Below are positions 1 to 61,528 of a stretch of DNA of 64,000 nt, in pieces; position 1 is the stretch's first letter, and the number at the start of each line of letters is the position of its first letter. The notes under the pieces were generated by a model. That model made no database searches, was not told where the DNA came from, and was given only the letters and a program-made list of their open reading frames with translations. Where the stretch lies: the NCBI GenBank assembly GCA_029339505.1, contig JAQISU010000115.1:12115001-12179000 (forward strand), read 5' to 3'. The position numbers were made by a program, and so were the translations under genes. This DNA comes from Unio delphinus (lineage: Eukaryota > Mollusca > Bivalvia > Unionida > Unionidae).

Positions 1-306
1 ATTCCTCATGAGAAAACCAACAACTTAGTATACACAATCCAACATGGATCATTTGAGTGGACACCTACAAACAACACATTAGATATCACTGCAACCGTCA
101 AGGGTATTTATCGATTAACACTAGTAACACCATCGTCTCAATTTAATATTTCATCGTCCAGTTCATCTGGGGTCAATAATACGATTTCAACGATCATCGA
201 CAAGAATACAACTGAAAAGTTCACAATCAAATCTACTGATAAACATTTGGTTAGGGTCTCAACAACGTGGTATGTGGAATTCGTAGCGAATTTAAGTAAA
301 TCGTAA
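1..306 (+). CDS. Fibre-like virion protein, C-terminal end only (Polinton, left copy)
   Basis: An open frame from base 1 to the TAA at 304-306 encodes about 101 residues homologous to the last 100 residues of the 366-residue protein at 62025-63125. Shared features are a serine-rich run (SSSSSSG in both), the phrase STIIDK and the end WYVEFVA. The start lies outside the window. In the complete right-hand homologue this part follows a long helical region and is predicted to be a beta-rich head; that is inference. The gene is followed after 29 bp by the next gene on the same strand. Confidence 0.7.
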   Translation: MPHEKTNNLVYTIQHGSFEWTPTNNTLDITATVKGIYRLTLVTPSSQFNISSSSSSGVNNTISTIIDKNTTEKFTIKSTDKHLVRVSTTWYVEFVANLSKS

Positions 307-335
307 TTGAAAACGCTAGCATATTTAAAATAAAA

Positions 336-965
336 ATGATTTCATCATCTCAATATCGCTATGATCAGGTCAGAGAGTATCAAACTAGACTCAAAACCTT
401 GTCTGAGGAGTATGAATTGAAAATTAAAAAATATCGCAGGAGAATTACCGCAATTGATGTTACTGTGTACGCTGTGAGTGGTGTAATCACCGGAGCTGGT
501 ATTATACTGTCTTCAGTGACAATGATGGCTCCGATAGCTGTTCCAATTTGCATTTCTGCGGCAACAACAATCGCTGGAATAATTTCAATAATCACAAAAA
601 AAATATCCTCATGCAGCCAACGGAAACTACAAGACTACATAATTCAATTTCATGTTGTGTCCACTGCATACTCGCAATTATCCTCATTGATATCGTCATC
701 GCTCGATGATACAATTATATCAGAGAGTGAGTTTTCAGCGATGGTAGATATATATGATTCTGCGATGTCAAAATTAGAAATACAACATGAGTATAATAAC
801 AATGACAACACAGATGGAATTACTTCAACAAATAGTGGAGAACACAAAACCAGTACAAACAAGCATGATCTCAATAACCTCAACGAATCCAGAATTCAGT
901 GTGAATTTCCCCTCTCCAGTCCCAGTGAAGGAAATCGCGCTAGCAAAATTACGAGTATACCATAG
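336..965 (+). CDS. Small Polinton protein with a membrane hairpin
   Basis: 209 residues. Residues 1-45 are charged and likely helical (EYQTRLKTLSEEYELKIKKY). Two hydrophobic stretches follow at about residues 44-90, rich in Ile, Val and Ala and ending in a basic turn (ITKKISS), which suggests a membrane hairpin. The C-terminal half is Ser/Asn/Thr rich and looks disordered. The homologue at 61431-62000 has the same layout. Proteins of this layout recur in invertebrate Polintons, but no function is established. The last 179 bases overlap the next gene in another frame, as in the right copy. The start ATG at 336 is 29 bp after the previous stop. Confidence 0.7.
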   Translation: MISSSQYRYDQVREYQTRLKTLSEEYELKIKKYRRRITAIDVTVYAVSGVITGAGIILSSVTMMAPIAVPICISAATTIAGIISIITKKISSCSQRKLQDYIIQFHVVSTAYSQLSSLISSSLDDTIISESEFSAMVDIYDSAMSKLEIQHEYNNNDNTDGITSTNSGEHKTSTNKHDLNNLNESRIQCEFPLSSPSEGNRASKITSIP

Positions 966-2157
966 TTGGCCAAATATCAGATCAAAATCATTTGGTGGTC
1001 AACAACCGAATAATTCACTGGTATTTGCAAATAAGAATAAACCCAACGGTACCCCAGACTGGAACGTTGTTTCCATACCAACCGGATCATATCAAATTGA
1101 ACAAATCAATGATGAATTCGCGCGTAGAATAAAATCGATTACTGGAAAAGAATCAAAAATAGCTATAACAGTTCATGTGCCGACACTATCATCTGCCATT
1201 GAAATAAGCACAGAGGGTTATGTCGTAGACATCTATAACAGCTCGATAAGAACCGTACTAGGATGGCCTGAATTACCACCCGGAGGAAAAACCGTTAAAT
1301 TACCAGAACCACAAAAAACTGATTATATCACCGACAGGACAAAATCTGATAATCCAGTAAAGAGTTATAGAGATTATGACAAATTGAATTTTTTCATTAG
1401 AGTAGAATATGAGAACGGCCAAATTGTTTATCATTCTGCTAACTGGGATAAAATCACTGAAAATTTCACAGCTTTCAATAACGATATTTCACTGTTGTTA
1501 TTATCCCTTAAATCCGGTACTCTCACCCGAGATGAATTTATCAGCGTCATAGAAACATGTAACAAAATCATCAATGACATGGAAACATTTCATTCACAAA
1601 TTATTCAAGAAGTATTAGGTGACAATATCCCCCTATCGAGAACAGCATTTGCATCGAACTTAAATATCCCGGTCAAGGATATTCCAACAGTCAAACTTCC
1701 AGGATATAATATCTCAGAACTACAAAAATCTCTCGATGATGCCATCGATGAAGGTTTCAAAAAAATCCATGATACGTGGAAAAAAACACCATCACAACCA
1801 CAAACAACTATCCTCAAACATAATAATGACCCAGATGGTGGTGGCAGGCACATTGCTCCGTTCAATGTGAATATTTCATCGGTGATAGCAATCAATTTAG
1901 TGTGTGATGTGATCGAAGGAAGCTATCAAATAAATTTAGAACGATCAAATCAAGCTCAGCAAGGATATATTTTGTATTCATTTGCACCAACAGCTCCTCC
2001 AGGGTTTCTAATTATTGAGGATCCAACTAATCCAGTCTATATGCGATGTCATAATAATTCATTAACCAGAATTAATTTCAAACTCACTGACCAGTCCAAT
2101 AATCTGATTGATTTACAAGATGAGGTGTTAGCGATTAGTCTGTTTGTGAAATCGTAG
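787..2157 (+). CDS. Large Polinton virion structural protein (minor capsid/penton-like candidate)
   Basis: 456 residues, 443 in the right copy (60197-61528). Two regions are strongly conserved between the copies: the N-terminal part (phrases EFSVNFPSPVPVKEIALAKL, YHSWPNIRS, TGSYQIEQIN) and the last 100 residues (NLVCDVIEGSYQINLE, APTAPPGFLIIEDPTNP, DQSNNLIDL, SLFVKS). The middle, about residues 180-340, differs in length and sequence. The beta-rich ends and the position beside protease and fibre-like genes suggest a capsid or vertex protein, but no jelly-roll fold can be proven by eye. The start at ATG 787 lies inside the preceding gene; the equivalent overlap exists in the right copy. Confidence 0.65.
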   Translation: MSIITMTTQMELLQQIVENTKPVQTSMISITSTNPEFSVNFPSPVPVKEIALAKLRVYHSWPNIRSKSFGGQQPNNSLVFANKNKPNGTPDWNVVSIPTGSYQIEQINDEFARRIKSITGKESKIAITVHVPTLSSAIEISTEGYVVDIYNSSIRTVLGWPELPPGGKTVKLPEPQKTDYITDRTKSDNPVKSYRDYDKLNFFIRVEYENGQIVYHSANWDKITENFTAFNNDISLLLLSLKSGTLTRDEFISVIETCNKIINDMETFHSQIIQEVLGDNIPLSRTAFASNLNIPVKDIPTVKLPGYNISELQKSLDDAIDEGFKKIHDTWKKTPSQPQTTILKHNNDPDGGGRHIAPFNVNISSVIAINLVCDVIEGSYQINLERSNQAQQGYILYSFAPTAPPGFLIIEDPTNPVYMRCHNNSLTRINFKLTDQSNNLIDLQDEVLAISLFVKS

Positions 2158-2242
2158 TGATTTTCGTCCCCCAGACAAGGTCTGGAACACGATATCGTAT
2201 CGGACTGGATCAAATATTCGGTTAACCCCAACTGAAAGTTCT

Positions 2243-2402
2243 AGCAGCAGAGGGGGTGAGTGACAACGACGTTGCGACGCGAATGTTTTCAAACAAGGGT
2301 CAGAGACTTATTTTTTCGCGAGAAGGGTCTAGTGTTATTTTGGAGGGGGTATAATCAAAAATAAAAACAAAAAAAGTTGTCTGATTCGCCCCCTCTGCTG
2401 CT
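2243..2402. repeat. Inverted terminal motif pair of the left Polinton copy
   Basis: AGCAGCAGAGGGGG at 2243-2256 recurs as its reverse complement ending at 2402. The arms match for 14 bp and then more weakly (TGAgtgaCAAC against CGAatcagaCAAC). The same pair is found at 59937-60134 in the right copy with an unrelated middle. It lies between the capsid-gene stop and the proposed element end. Confidence 0.6.
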
Positions 2403-3667
2403 TAGAAGTATAACTAAAGAAAGATAATTGGGTGGGCGTTACATGTCTGAAACGGTAGTATTTTTAACACTGGAGAAGGTAGACAATTCAAGTTGAAATA
2501 GCTCCGCTGAACCCAAAGTCAGTACGGCCGACTATCTAGATGTATAAACAACACAAGGCAAAAATATAACAATTGTCAAAAATATATCAAATGTAATTAA
2601 AATTTTTGTCGACAAATTTATTAATCACAGTTTATTTCGAACAATTACAAACAAAGACCTATTCACAGTTACTTTCATCATATGAATTTAAGGTATTAAA
2701 TGAGATTGTTTCCCTTCAGTGTTGTGTCTGTTACTCATCTGTTCGCCATTTGTTTCTCTTTTGGTTCTTCCGGTACCCTTGGCTAAATGTTCTGGCATCT
2801 TTCTGGATCCTTCCTTCCATCACTTCCGGTAATCTCTACTCCGGGACTGCCCCTCCACCCAAACAATTGACGTCACAATATATATCCCTTGTGCTCTCCA
2901 CGTGTCTTCCCTGACCCCGATACATCGGATGTCGCATCTTATACCTACCCGGAAAGCTTCCTATGGAACTAGAAGGGACGTATAATGTTATATCCTTACT
3001 CTAATCTCACGAGAATTAATCACACTCTCACAGATATTTCATCAGAATAATGGCGAATAAATTAACAGGTCAACTCACGTATTCAATCTAAATATTCTAT
3101 ACACGCTTTGTCCTATAATAATTGTGCTATAACAATAACCATAGTATCAACGACTTCTAATACATGCATACACATTCCCAATTGTTAATTTCTCAATCAT
3201 ATTACTATAAGCATCGACAACAATCGTATGCATTTCCTACCCTACGAATTATTAAGACATACAAATATACAAACACCTTATTATATGTGCATAAATCAAA
3301 CAAGGACTAACTCCGCATAATTCACAACTTGAATATTCATATAATAATAAAGAAAGTAAAACTTCTAACGCAATTAACTAATCAATGTAGTTATGCATTA
3401 CGATGCAACATAGTAAACTGTACAATCCAACAATCTCCATACGTTAATTTTTCATGTTAATAATTTGTTCTACAGTACGTTACGATATGTTGATATTTCA
3501 ACTATACATTGACGATTCCATTTCTAGGTACAAAAGTGTACATTATTACGTATTAATCTTATAACAATTAGCTGTCACAGGATGAAGCCGGGTTGGGACT
3601 GGATTAGTGAAGACACCGAAAGCAACTGCGTTAATAAGATGTTTATTTATGAACACAATTTAAATAT

Positions 3668-3735
3668 AAACAAATCTGACACCATTATAAACAAATCTGA
3701 CACCATCATAAACAAATCTGACACCATTATAAACA
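3668..3735. repeat. 21-bp tandem repeat, about three copies
   Basis: The unit AAACAAATCTGACACCATTA plus T is repeated three times with one or two changes, and a partial fourth unit follows. Confidence 0.8.
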
Positions 3736-4594
3736 AAAGATAAGGAAATTTATTAAGTTCCTGTCATGGAACTATCAACAACAAGTAACTCAGCGATGAA
3801 AACTCAAAGGATGATTTTAACGAAACTGAATTAAAACTAACGCGAATAAAGTCCTATCACATGATCAACAAATACAAGTATATGTATGAATTTGCAAATA
3901 TATATATATCGCTCGCATAACGTGACTGAGATGTAAATTAAATACCTGTAGTTTTGATTATAACAAGGTAAAGGCGTGTATGTCATAATTTTATCATTCA
4001 GGTAACGATTTAGCAAAGTAAAGCTGAAATTATGAGTTTATCAAGTTATCGTTCAAATAACGATTTAGCAATGTAAAGGTGAAATTACAAATTTATGAAT
4101 TTATCGCTTAAATAACAAGACTGAGATGTAAATGTGTAATTTGTGCTCAGATGGCAATAGCAATAATATGGAACACGTATTTTATAACTATCGTGTCGTC
4201 CATTTGACTTCCAAGATGTATCTCCGGTTCCACCTGCTCCAGTCAATGGTCAATGAGTCGACACGCATGGTCCACTCCTCCCTGTCTGTTTTAAGGATCC
4301 CTCGATAGCTCTAACTTTCAACACAGACCCGATGGTCGCAAAACCTTTTAATCACTCGCATCGAGAACACCAGTACACTCTTCCGAACCAACGTCACCAG
4401 ACACAGCGTATACGTCACAAGAAAACACACAGTTCTGCGACTTCACATCACCTAACTATATATATAACGCATATATATAACGCAGCATACACAAAGGCAG
4501 CATACACAAGGCACCTTACACGGACACCACAAACTATGCACCACACACAATGCACCACACATGGCACCACACACGGCAGCTAAAATTAAATCAA

Positions 4595-4626
4595 CTTAAC
4601 CGTGTTATAAATATGACACGGTTAAG
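4595..4626. repeat. Perfect 11-bp inverted repeat with 10-nt loop
   Basis: CTTAACCGTGT is followed by ten bases and then ACACGGTTAAG. It could be part of a small non-autonomous element; no target-site duplication was identified. Confidence 0.6.
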
Positions 4627-6726
4627 CACTTCTACATTCATATATGTTGCGCATATAGAATAAATACAAAAACATCTTATATATGAAACAATTCTGTCAT
4701 ATAAAACGAATAGCGATAAGAATACAATCTTAAATCTATATTACCTCTTTAGTGAAGGTTTTTACATCCGTTAAGTGGAGAGCTTTCAGACAAGACTGGC
4801 TGTAATGTGATGTTTACAGGGAATTTACTCTATAATATACACTAGCTGTGACCGATATGCGCAGCTAGGTACTTATATTTTTAAACTGCAGGCAATATGC
4901 ACATGCAGCACGGGTTGAGTAGTGCTCAATATTTCGAAATAACTAGAACCGATAATTAATAAACTACCATCGGTGACGCTGAACGCGGCAGCGAAACCCG
5001 AGTACATTTTGTACCACATATATATATTGATACCAGTCATACACAATTCCGTGATATTAGCTATAAACATTTTGTTGTTTGTTTTTTAAATATTGTAGCT
5101 TATAATTTTACATTTACTTTTATCATTTTATTTATGACTCATTCAGAAATATAGCTCATATTTCAGTTCTCATAGGCTTTCTTTTCCATCATTAAAGCTT
5201 AGTTTATTGTAAGTTTTCCTTTTCTTATTTAATTTTCCGTTTTTTACTTCTCTTTTAGTCCAACTTTTTTTCACTGTCCTCATTCTCCGATCTCTACTTT
5301 TTTCTTGCTGTCCTTCCGTCTTCATATTTCGTCCTCTTTTATTCACACTGCTGTTGTTGTTGTTGTTCGTCTTGTTTCAGTAATGGTTCTTTAGCTTGTT
5401 GAACCCCTTTTTTGGCGTTGCTTTGTTGTTGTTTTCAGTTTATCTGGTGTACTTAATCCTCTTGTTGCAGTGAAGTTTCTTTATCTTATTGAACTTTCTG
5501 TTGATGTCGTTGCTGTTGTTGTTATTTTTTTTGTTCTGTTTTAAAATATATGTCCAGTTCTGTAACTTCTTTGCAATTCATCATTTTGCACGTAGTGTAC
5601 TTTTCTCAGTTGAAAAGGATTTCTTACTACTTATTTTCTCTTTTGCATTGAATTATTGAATGTTTTCATCTCTGCTTCTAAGACTTTCGGCTATTACATT
5701 GATTTTTCTCTATGTTCCTAGTCATGTGGACATTTGGTCAGTTTGTTTCGTTCGTACCTGACAAGGGGTAGGGTGATATATGAAGAGTTTTCCGCCGTTT
5801 ACCGAGCGCACAACTTCGGCTACTCGGAGTACAGTCTAATGCCTCTCAGCATCTCTGTGATCCACATCTGCTGCCATTCGCACATGCACTGATGGAAAAG
5901 GAACGTAATCCAGACAAATTGCTTATGGAGACTCCGCCCTAGATTTGAATCTCTCAGATTCGATTGTATATGGTCTGGTCTCTTTGAACATTTTTTTCTG
6001 GGTAATTTAGCACTTGCATGTTGCTCTTGGGTTTCCGATCCCCAAACCGGCTGTAACACCACTGACTGAGTGCAAAACAAACAATGGAGTCCCTATTTGG
6101 AAGCCTGATGTGTAGGTGTTGAATAAACGACAGGCAGTTTGTTGTGTCCAGAATCGGTATAAAGTCGTAATCTTACAGAGTTCATATTGCCTTTATTCCA
6201 GGTGTTCTAAACTATTAATTAACTATACGTTATATGTATACATGAACCATTAAGCCAGTTTTCACCACAACGTTACATTGGACAACCTATACGATGTTGA
6301 TAATTTAAACAAATAATAAATGCTAAAGAAAGGCGAAAATGTAGATCGATTATTTTAAATATATAATGAAATTAAATTTTACGATCATATCGATTAAATT
6401 ATTAACAGGAAATGATCTAAATATGCAACTTTCACACAGTGTTGCTTGATATCTGTTTTAACCTTCCTATTCTTTCATATTTTAGCTTATGAAGGCATTT
6501 TCAGACAGTTGAGTATGTAGCATCCGATCATGACAAGTCGTCACCTCATCCCAATAATACTAAACGCCGAAATGTTTTGGTTCCTGTCTCCTGCACCTTG
6601 AATACAATTGAAATGTTCTGACTCAACAAGAAACGGAATAAATTCTAAATTTATATTTGACCAAAACTGTTTTGCTTGAAATGTACACAAGATTGAGATG
6701 CAATAATTGTCTTGATTTTTCTTCAG

Positions 6727-6819
6727 GGGAAGTCACGTTTGCCCCTACCAAGGACATAAAAAAGAACGGAAGGTTACATCTTGTGGTTTTCTATGGATGG
6801 ACACATGCAGTAGATACGA
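6727..6819 (+). CDS. Doubtful upstream host exon
   Basis: A 93-bp open segment with an acceptor (TTTTCTTCAG) and a possible donor (GTAATA) encodes about 30 residues including LHLVVFYGW. It has no cysteines and matches nothing I recognise. Its end phase (1) does not fit the start of the 7765 exon, which needs two bases from the previous exon. Either another exon lies between them or this is not an exon. Confidence 0.22.
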
Positions 6820-7764
6820 GTAATATGATAATCTCTCTCTCTCTCTCTCGCTCGATCGATTTTTGTAATATAATAAATATAATATTATCCGATCACACAT
6901 TATTCACAGTGAGTACATAAAGGATTATCAATGTTCTGACAAATGAAATTCCAGTCTTGTATAAGCAAGACATTCTTTAACTATTGAAGGTCGTGATAAT
7001 GAAGCTTCTAACTGCAACATGAAATTACCCATTACCATAAGTTGCAATATTTTGATTCGGTGTCAGTTCTACTTCATGAACCACTAGACAGCGAATACAT
7101 TATATGGAAAGGTAGGAATGAATATCTAAGTAAGATTTGCTAATGAGAAATTGCAATTATGTATAATGAGAAAAAAATCATCGCAGAACAACATCAACAT
7201 ATTTTGTCAATGTTAAGAGAATTTTGAATTTTCGAGTTATTGCTTTCATATTAAAAGCTTTTTGAATGTATGGTCAGGAATATAATCTATACAAATACAA
7301 TAAAACTATGTTTGCCCATATTTCAGGTATAGATTTAATTTCCTTAAAGTCTGGAATAACGTCCGGCTATAAATTATTTTCATGGAATTTAACCCGTTTT
7401 TATAAATATCTTGAAATCTACTTAAGCAATGTTCGTTCTGTCTGTTTAGATCCTTTTATATAATATTCTTCATTTTACTTGTTCCTTTTCACTTCCGGTT
7501 GCCTATAAAAATTAATCATCCTGCTCGTTTTAAATTCCCATGCACACGTGACCGAAGATCATTTTGTTACTGCTTATTTAGTAGATCAAGAAGACAACTG
7601 TTTCAGCATTGCTTAGCCAATATGTTATTAGGAAATGTCTCAGAAGTGGATAAGAAGTTGACAGCTGATGGATATGTGTCATTATTAAATTTAATTGTAT
7701 AAATTAATTTGCATGTTTTTTCAATTGTATTTTCCATTTTGATCACAACACTTTTGTCCAATAG

Positions 7765-58090
<50,326 letters not shown>

Positions 58091-58911
58091 GTAATAACAT
58101 TATGAATAGACTTTTATTTTGGATTCGTTGTCTTCAACATTTGCATTCATGTCTCGATTAAAAATAATATGTTTAATGGTAGAAACATGCTTTCATTTAT
58201 TTCTTTAGATGATTCTACAATTTGTGATTGTTCATATCGAAATTACATAAAGATAATAACCTCTTTAGCTGTATAATTTGAAACTATGAGAAGTACGTAC
58301 AATCTTCACTCCTCGGCACAACTGTTGGGTGATATGGAAACAGAATTTACAGGTAGTGTTTGTTTTCCATTCTTTAATCACAACCTGTTGTACCTAGCAA
58401 TCATATTTTGTCAACATAGACTTGTGTGTAAAACTTCTGTTTTGTGATGCCTAAAGGAATCAGTTTCTCGAAAGAAAGTCACGTATCTAGTGCTAGTGTG
58501 TTATTTTCATAGATCATTTGTTATTAATTATATTTAGAATGTTCTGATCTTTCGACAAATATATTGAAGCATCATTTGTCGTCACTATTTCTTCTTTAAA
58601 TACGTTAACCAACTATAATACCTAAAGACTACAACCACTGCCTTTCAAATCTTGAATTACCAGATTTAGCTGAAAGTAGCTAATGGTCATCTGCCCACCT
58701 AGGTGATGATCGGACAGAATGATCTCTCCTACGTATAGGGAATGGCGGCATATGTCATGTATGTCTTGGTTACAATTTCCACTCGTACTAAGAAGCACGC
58801 TCTTGTCAGGAGAGATTACATCACAAGCCAGAATCTAGATGGAAGATATACCATTACAAGTTAAAGGAGTTTTTTGTAAATATAAGGAACTTATGTTACA
58901 TCTATATTTCT

Positions 58912-58968
<57 letters not shown>

Positions 58969-59936
58969 CGTTATATTTGTATAACATCTTTGTCACACAT
59001 TTATGTACTTGCACGGGTAGCCAATGCGAGTTCACATTATGTTATGGCTATAATTCTTTTTTTTAGTGTGGGCTAGTGTCAAGTACTTTTAGAAACTGTT
59101 ATGATATGTGTAATTAAACTACGATCGGGTACATATAGGTGTGTTTTCCATACGAATAGATCTGTGGCATCCAGGTGTCAAGCTTCAATGATTTTACCTG
59201 TACAAACATTCAGTTTCATTACGTACAGACTATCACTGAGCCTTTCTACGGTAGTGTTCAAATTAAAATTTTATGTTTTAGACGTATTGTTGTCTGCTTT
59301 CACTAATTTGAAGATAAATCATTATAAGTTATAGCTCTGCCTCTGACACACAAACACAACTGCACATTTTGGATGCCATCTAAGAAAAAGGCTTTGCAAT
59401 CATTGTCGATTTAGACTTTTTGTATCGTCGCATCCTTACTTACAAAGCTTCCAGGAAGTTCTTGCGATTCGCCTACAAAACACCCTTCCTTTCCCATTTG
59501 AACTCAACATTAATTCCTTGGCCTTCGCTCGTCTGAAGAATCGAATAATGGCTCATGTCCGAAAACTCTCCATGGCGGAAAGGTCAAGTTACCTCGACGA
59601 CATCCTGTAAAAACATTAGATGAGTTATATCTTAGAATACGACATTATAATCCTTCTACACTGCCTACTAACTCCGGCTTTCTCAGCCACGAAAAATCCA
59701 ACTTACTCCCATCTCATGATTTTGTCCATCTTGTCATGGAGTTCAACACATAGGCAGAGTAGGTCAACATCAGGTGCATGCATTGGCAATCCGGACAATG
59801 GCGTTGTCTTTATTGTTGAGGAAATCTCTATCCTCACGTCAGGTCCTTTGCCTTCCTTCTAGGTTTGCTCATTGCTACAGCTGACCTAATTGTTCTATGT
59901 ATCATTATATGCACCCGTTACGTTACAAATGACTAT
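58091..59936. other. Intron or 3' flank between last exon and right Polinton
   Basis: No exon was recognised. It contains (TC)n at 58914-58964 and, at about 59400-59860, GC-richer sequence with broken open frames resembling an old mobile-element remnant that I cannot name. Confidence 0.45.
58914..58964. repeat. (TC)n microsatellite
   Basis: About 25 TC units. Confidence 0.95.
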
Positions 59937-60134
59937 AGCAGCAGAGTGGGTGAACCCTACACAACTTTTATAGGCGTCAATTAGCAAACTGAGGTTTCCC
60001 GAAATTGCTGATATAGGCCTTAATTTACTAAACTGAGGCTTCCTTGAAAATATTATAATTTTTTTAAAAATGATTTGAGCAAAAAAAAAAAAAAAAAGAC
60101 GCCATTGTCGTTGGCGTTCACCCTCTCTGCTGCT
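59937..60134. repeat. Inverted terminal motif pair of the right Polinton copy
   Basis: AGCAGCAGAGTGGGTGAAC at 59937 recurs inverted, ending at 60134 (AGCAGCAGAGAGGGTGAAC on the minus strand). The 160 bases between include two copies of an AAACTGAGG.TTCC phrase and an A-run at 60081-60097. Confidence 0.6.
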
Positions 60135-60196
60135 ATACGCTAACCGAATATTTGATCAAGTCCAACACGATATCTTGTCACAGGACGGAAATCCTT

Positions 60197-61528
60197 TTAG
60201 GACTTCACAAACAGACTAATTTGCAAAACTTCACCTCGCAGATCAATTAGATTATTAGATTGGTCAGTAAGTTTGAAATTAATTCTCGTTAAAGAATTAT
60301 TATGACATCGCATAAAGACTGGATTAGTTGGGTCTTCAATAATTAGAAATCCTGGAGGAGCCGTTGGTGCAAATGAATATAAAATATAACCTTGCTGAGC
60401 TTGATTTGATTGCTCAAGATTTATTTGATAGCTTCCTTCGATAACATCACATACTAAATTTAGCGCTATCACATTTGAGATATTTACATTTTGAGGAGCG
60501 ATATGTCTCCCACTACCATCTTGGTCGTTATTAAATGTCAGAATATTTGTTTGTTGTCGTGATAATTTCTTCCAATCGTCGTGGATTTTCTTAAACCCAA
60601 TATCGATGGCATAACTGAGATATTTTTTTAATTCGTCGGGTTTATACCCCGGAATTTTAAATGTTTGAATATCCTCTATGCGGATATTATATGATTCCCT
60701 AAATATCTTTTTATTGTCGTCGTTCATTAATACTTCTTGAATAATTTGCGTATGAAATGTTTCCATATCGTTGATGATTTTGCTACCTGTTTGTACAACG
60801 TTGATAAACTCATCTTTAGTGAGAGAGCCGGATTTAAGGGATATTAACAATAATGAAAAATCATTATTCATCGCTGTTAAATTTTCTTCGATGCTACCAA
60901 TATGAATAAAGAAATTATTGTTGTGATATCCTATGAACTTGTTAGAATAATCTTGATAACTTTTCACTTCATTGATGGGTTTTATCCTGTCGGTGATATA
61001 ATCGCCCTTTACGGGTTCATCTGGTATAACAATTTCTCGTCTAGGTGGTAGTTCAGGCCATCCTAGTATGGTTCTAATAGAACTCTGATAAATATCAACG
61101 ACATATCCAGGAGATTGTATCTCAATCGCAGATGATAACGTCGGCTCGTGAACCGTTATAGCGATTTTTGATTCTTTTCCAGTGATAGATTTTATTCTTC
61201 GTTGTAATTCGTTATTGATTTGTTCGATTTGATATGACCCCGTTGGTAACGAGACAACGTTCCAGTCTGGAGTTCCGTCTTCGCGAATTTTCCACGCGAA
61301 CACCAAGGAATTATTTGGTTGTTGACCGCCAAATGTTACCGATCTGATATTGGGCCAGCTATGATACACTCGTAGTTTTGCCAGCGCTATCTCTTTCACG
61401 GGAACGGGGCTTGGGAAATTCACACTGAATTCAGGACGCGTTGAGGTTATTGATATCATGCTTGTTTTCACCGGTGTTGTATTTTCTACTATTTGTTGAA
61501 GTAGTTCTTGCGACGATGTCTGTGACAT
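60197..61528 (-). CDS. Large Polinton virion structural protein (minor capsid/penton-like candidate)
   Basis: 443 residues, homologous to the 456-residue protein of the left copy. Its ends are nearly identical to that protein (for example APTAPPGFLIIEDPTNP and DQSNNLIDL), with a divergent, slightly shorter middle around residues 185-300. The start ATG lies 98 bases inside the end of the upstream gene. It is probably a capsid component, given its position beside protease and fibre-like genes; the exact role is inferred. Confidence 0.65.
   Translation of the reverse strand: MSQTSSQELLQQIVENTTPVKTSMISITSTRPEFSVNFPSPVPVKEIALAKLRVYHSWPNIRSVTFGGQQPNNSLVFAWKIREDGTPDWNVVSLPTGSYQIEQINNELQRRIKSITGKESKIAITVHEPTLSSAIEIQSPGYVVDIYQSSIRTILGWPELPPRREIVIPDEPVKGDYITDRIKPINEVKSYQDYSNKFIGYHNNNFFIHIGSIEENLTAMNNDFSLLLISLKSGSLTKDEFINVVQTGSKIINDMETFHTQIIQEVLMNDDNKKIFRESYNIRIEDIQTFKIPGYKPDELKKYLSYAIDIGFKKIHDDWKKLSRQQTNILTFNNDQDGSGRHIAPQNVNISNVIALNLVCDVIEGSYQINLEQSNQAQQGYILYSFAPTAPPGFLIIEDPTNPVFMRCHNNSLTRINFKLTDQSNNLIDLRGEVLQISLFVKS

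Larger units (their letters stand above)
1..2402 (+). mobile_element. Polinton/Maverick-like element, left copy (right-hand part only)
   Basis: Three virion-type genes in the order fibre-like (partial), membrane-hairpin protein, large structural protein, all on the plus strand. The same order and homologous proteins occur on the minus strand at 60197-63125. The inner terminus is placed at 2402, because the reverse complement of 2393-2402 reads AGCAGCAGAG and matches the start of the right copy at 59937, in both cases 245-260 bp beyond the last stop codon. The element continues to the left of the window, so its other terminal repeat and target-site duplication cannot be checked. Assignment to Polintons rests on the adenain-type protease linked to the same genes in the right copy. 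Confidence 0.75.
2403..7764. other. Non-coding flank upstream of the first supported host exon
   Basis: I see no convincing gene here apart from the doubtful exon at 6727-6819. Contents: a GC-richer unrecognised stretch at about 2700-2960; a 21-bp repeat (about three copies) at 3668-3735; a degenerate repeat of about 65 bp at 3990-4140; short CACA-rich direct repeats at 4480-4580; a perfect 11-bp hairpin at 4595-4626; and T-rich sequence at 5100-5700 with degenerate repeats containing TTGTTG. The start and signal peptide of the host gene may lie in an unrecognised exon here or beyond the Polinton. Confidence 0.5.

Noticed and set aside
2606..2914. 102-codon plus-strand frame after the left Polinton
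   Set aside because: It starts at a non-ATG codon, has no recognisable domain, and lies outside the proposed element end in unremarkable sequence.
4332..4583. 83-codon frame with many His/Thr codons
   Set aside because: It is the translation of CACA-rich short repeats.
7499..7702. 67-codon frame just before the EMI-like exon
   Set aside because: It has no cysteine pattern expected for the first half of an EMI domain and no suitable splice phase.
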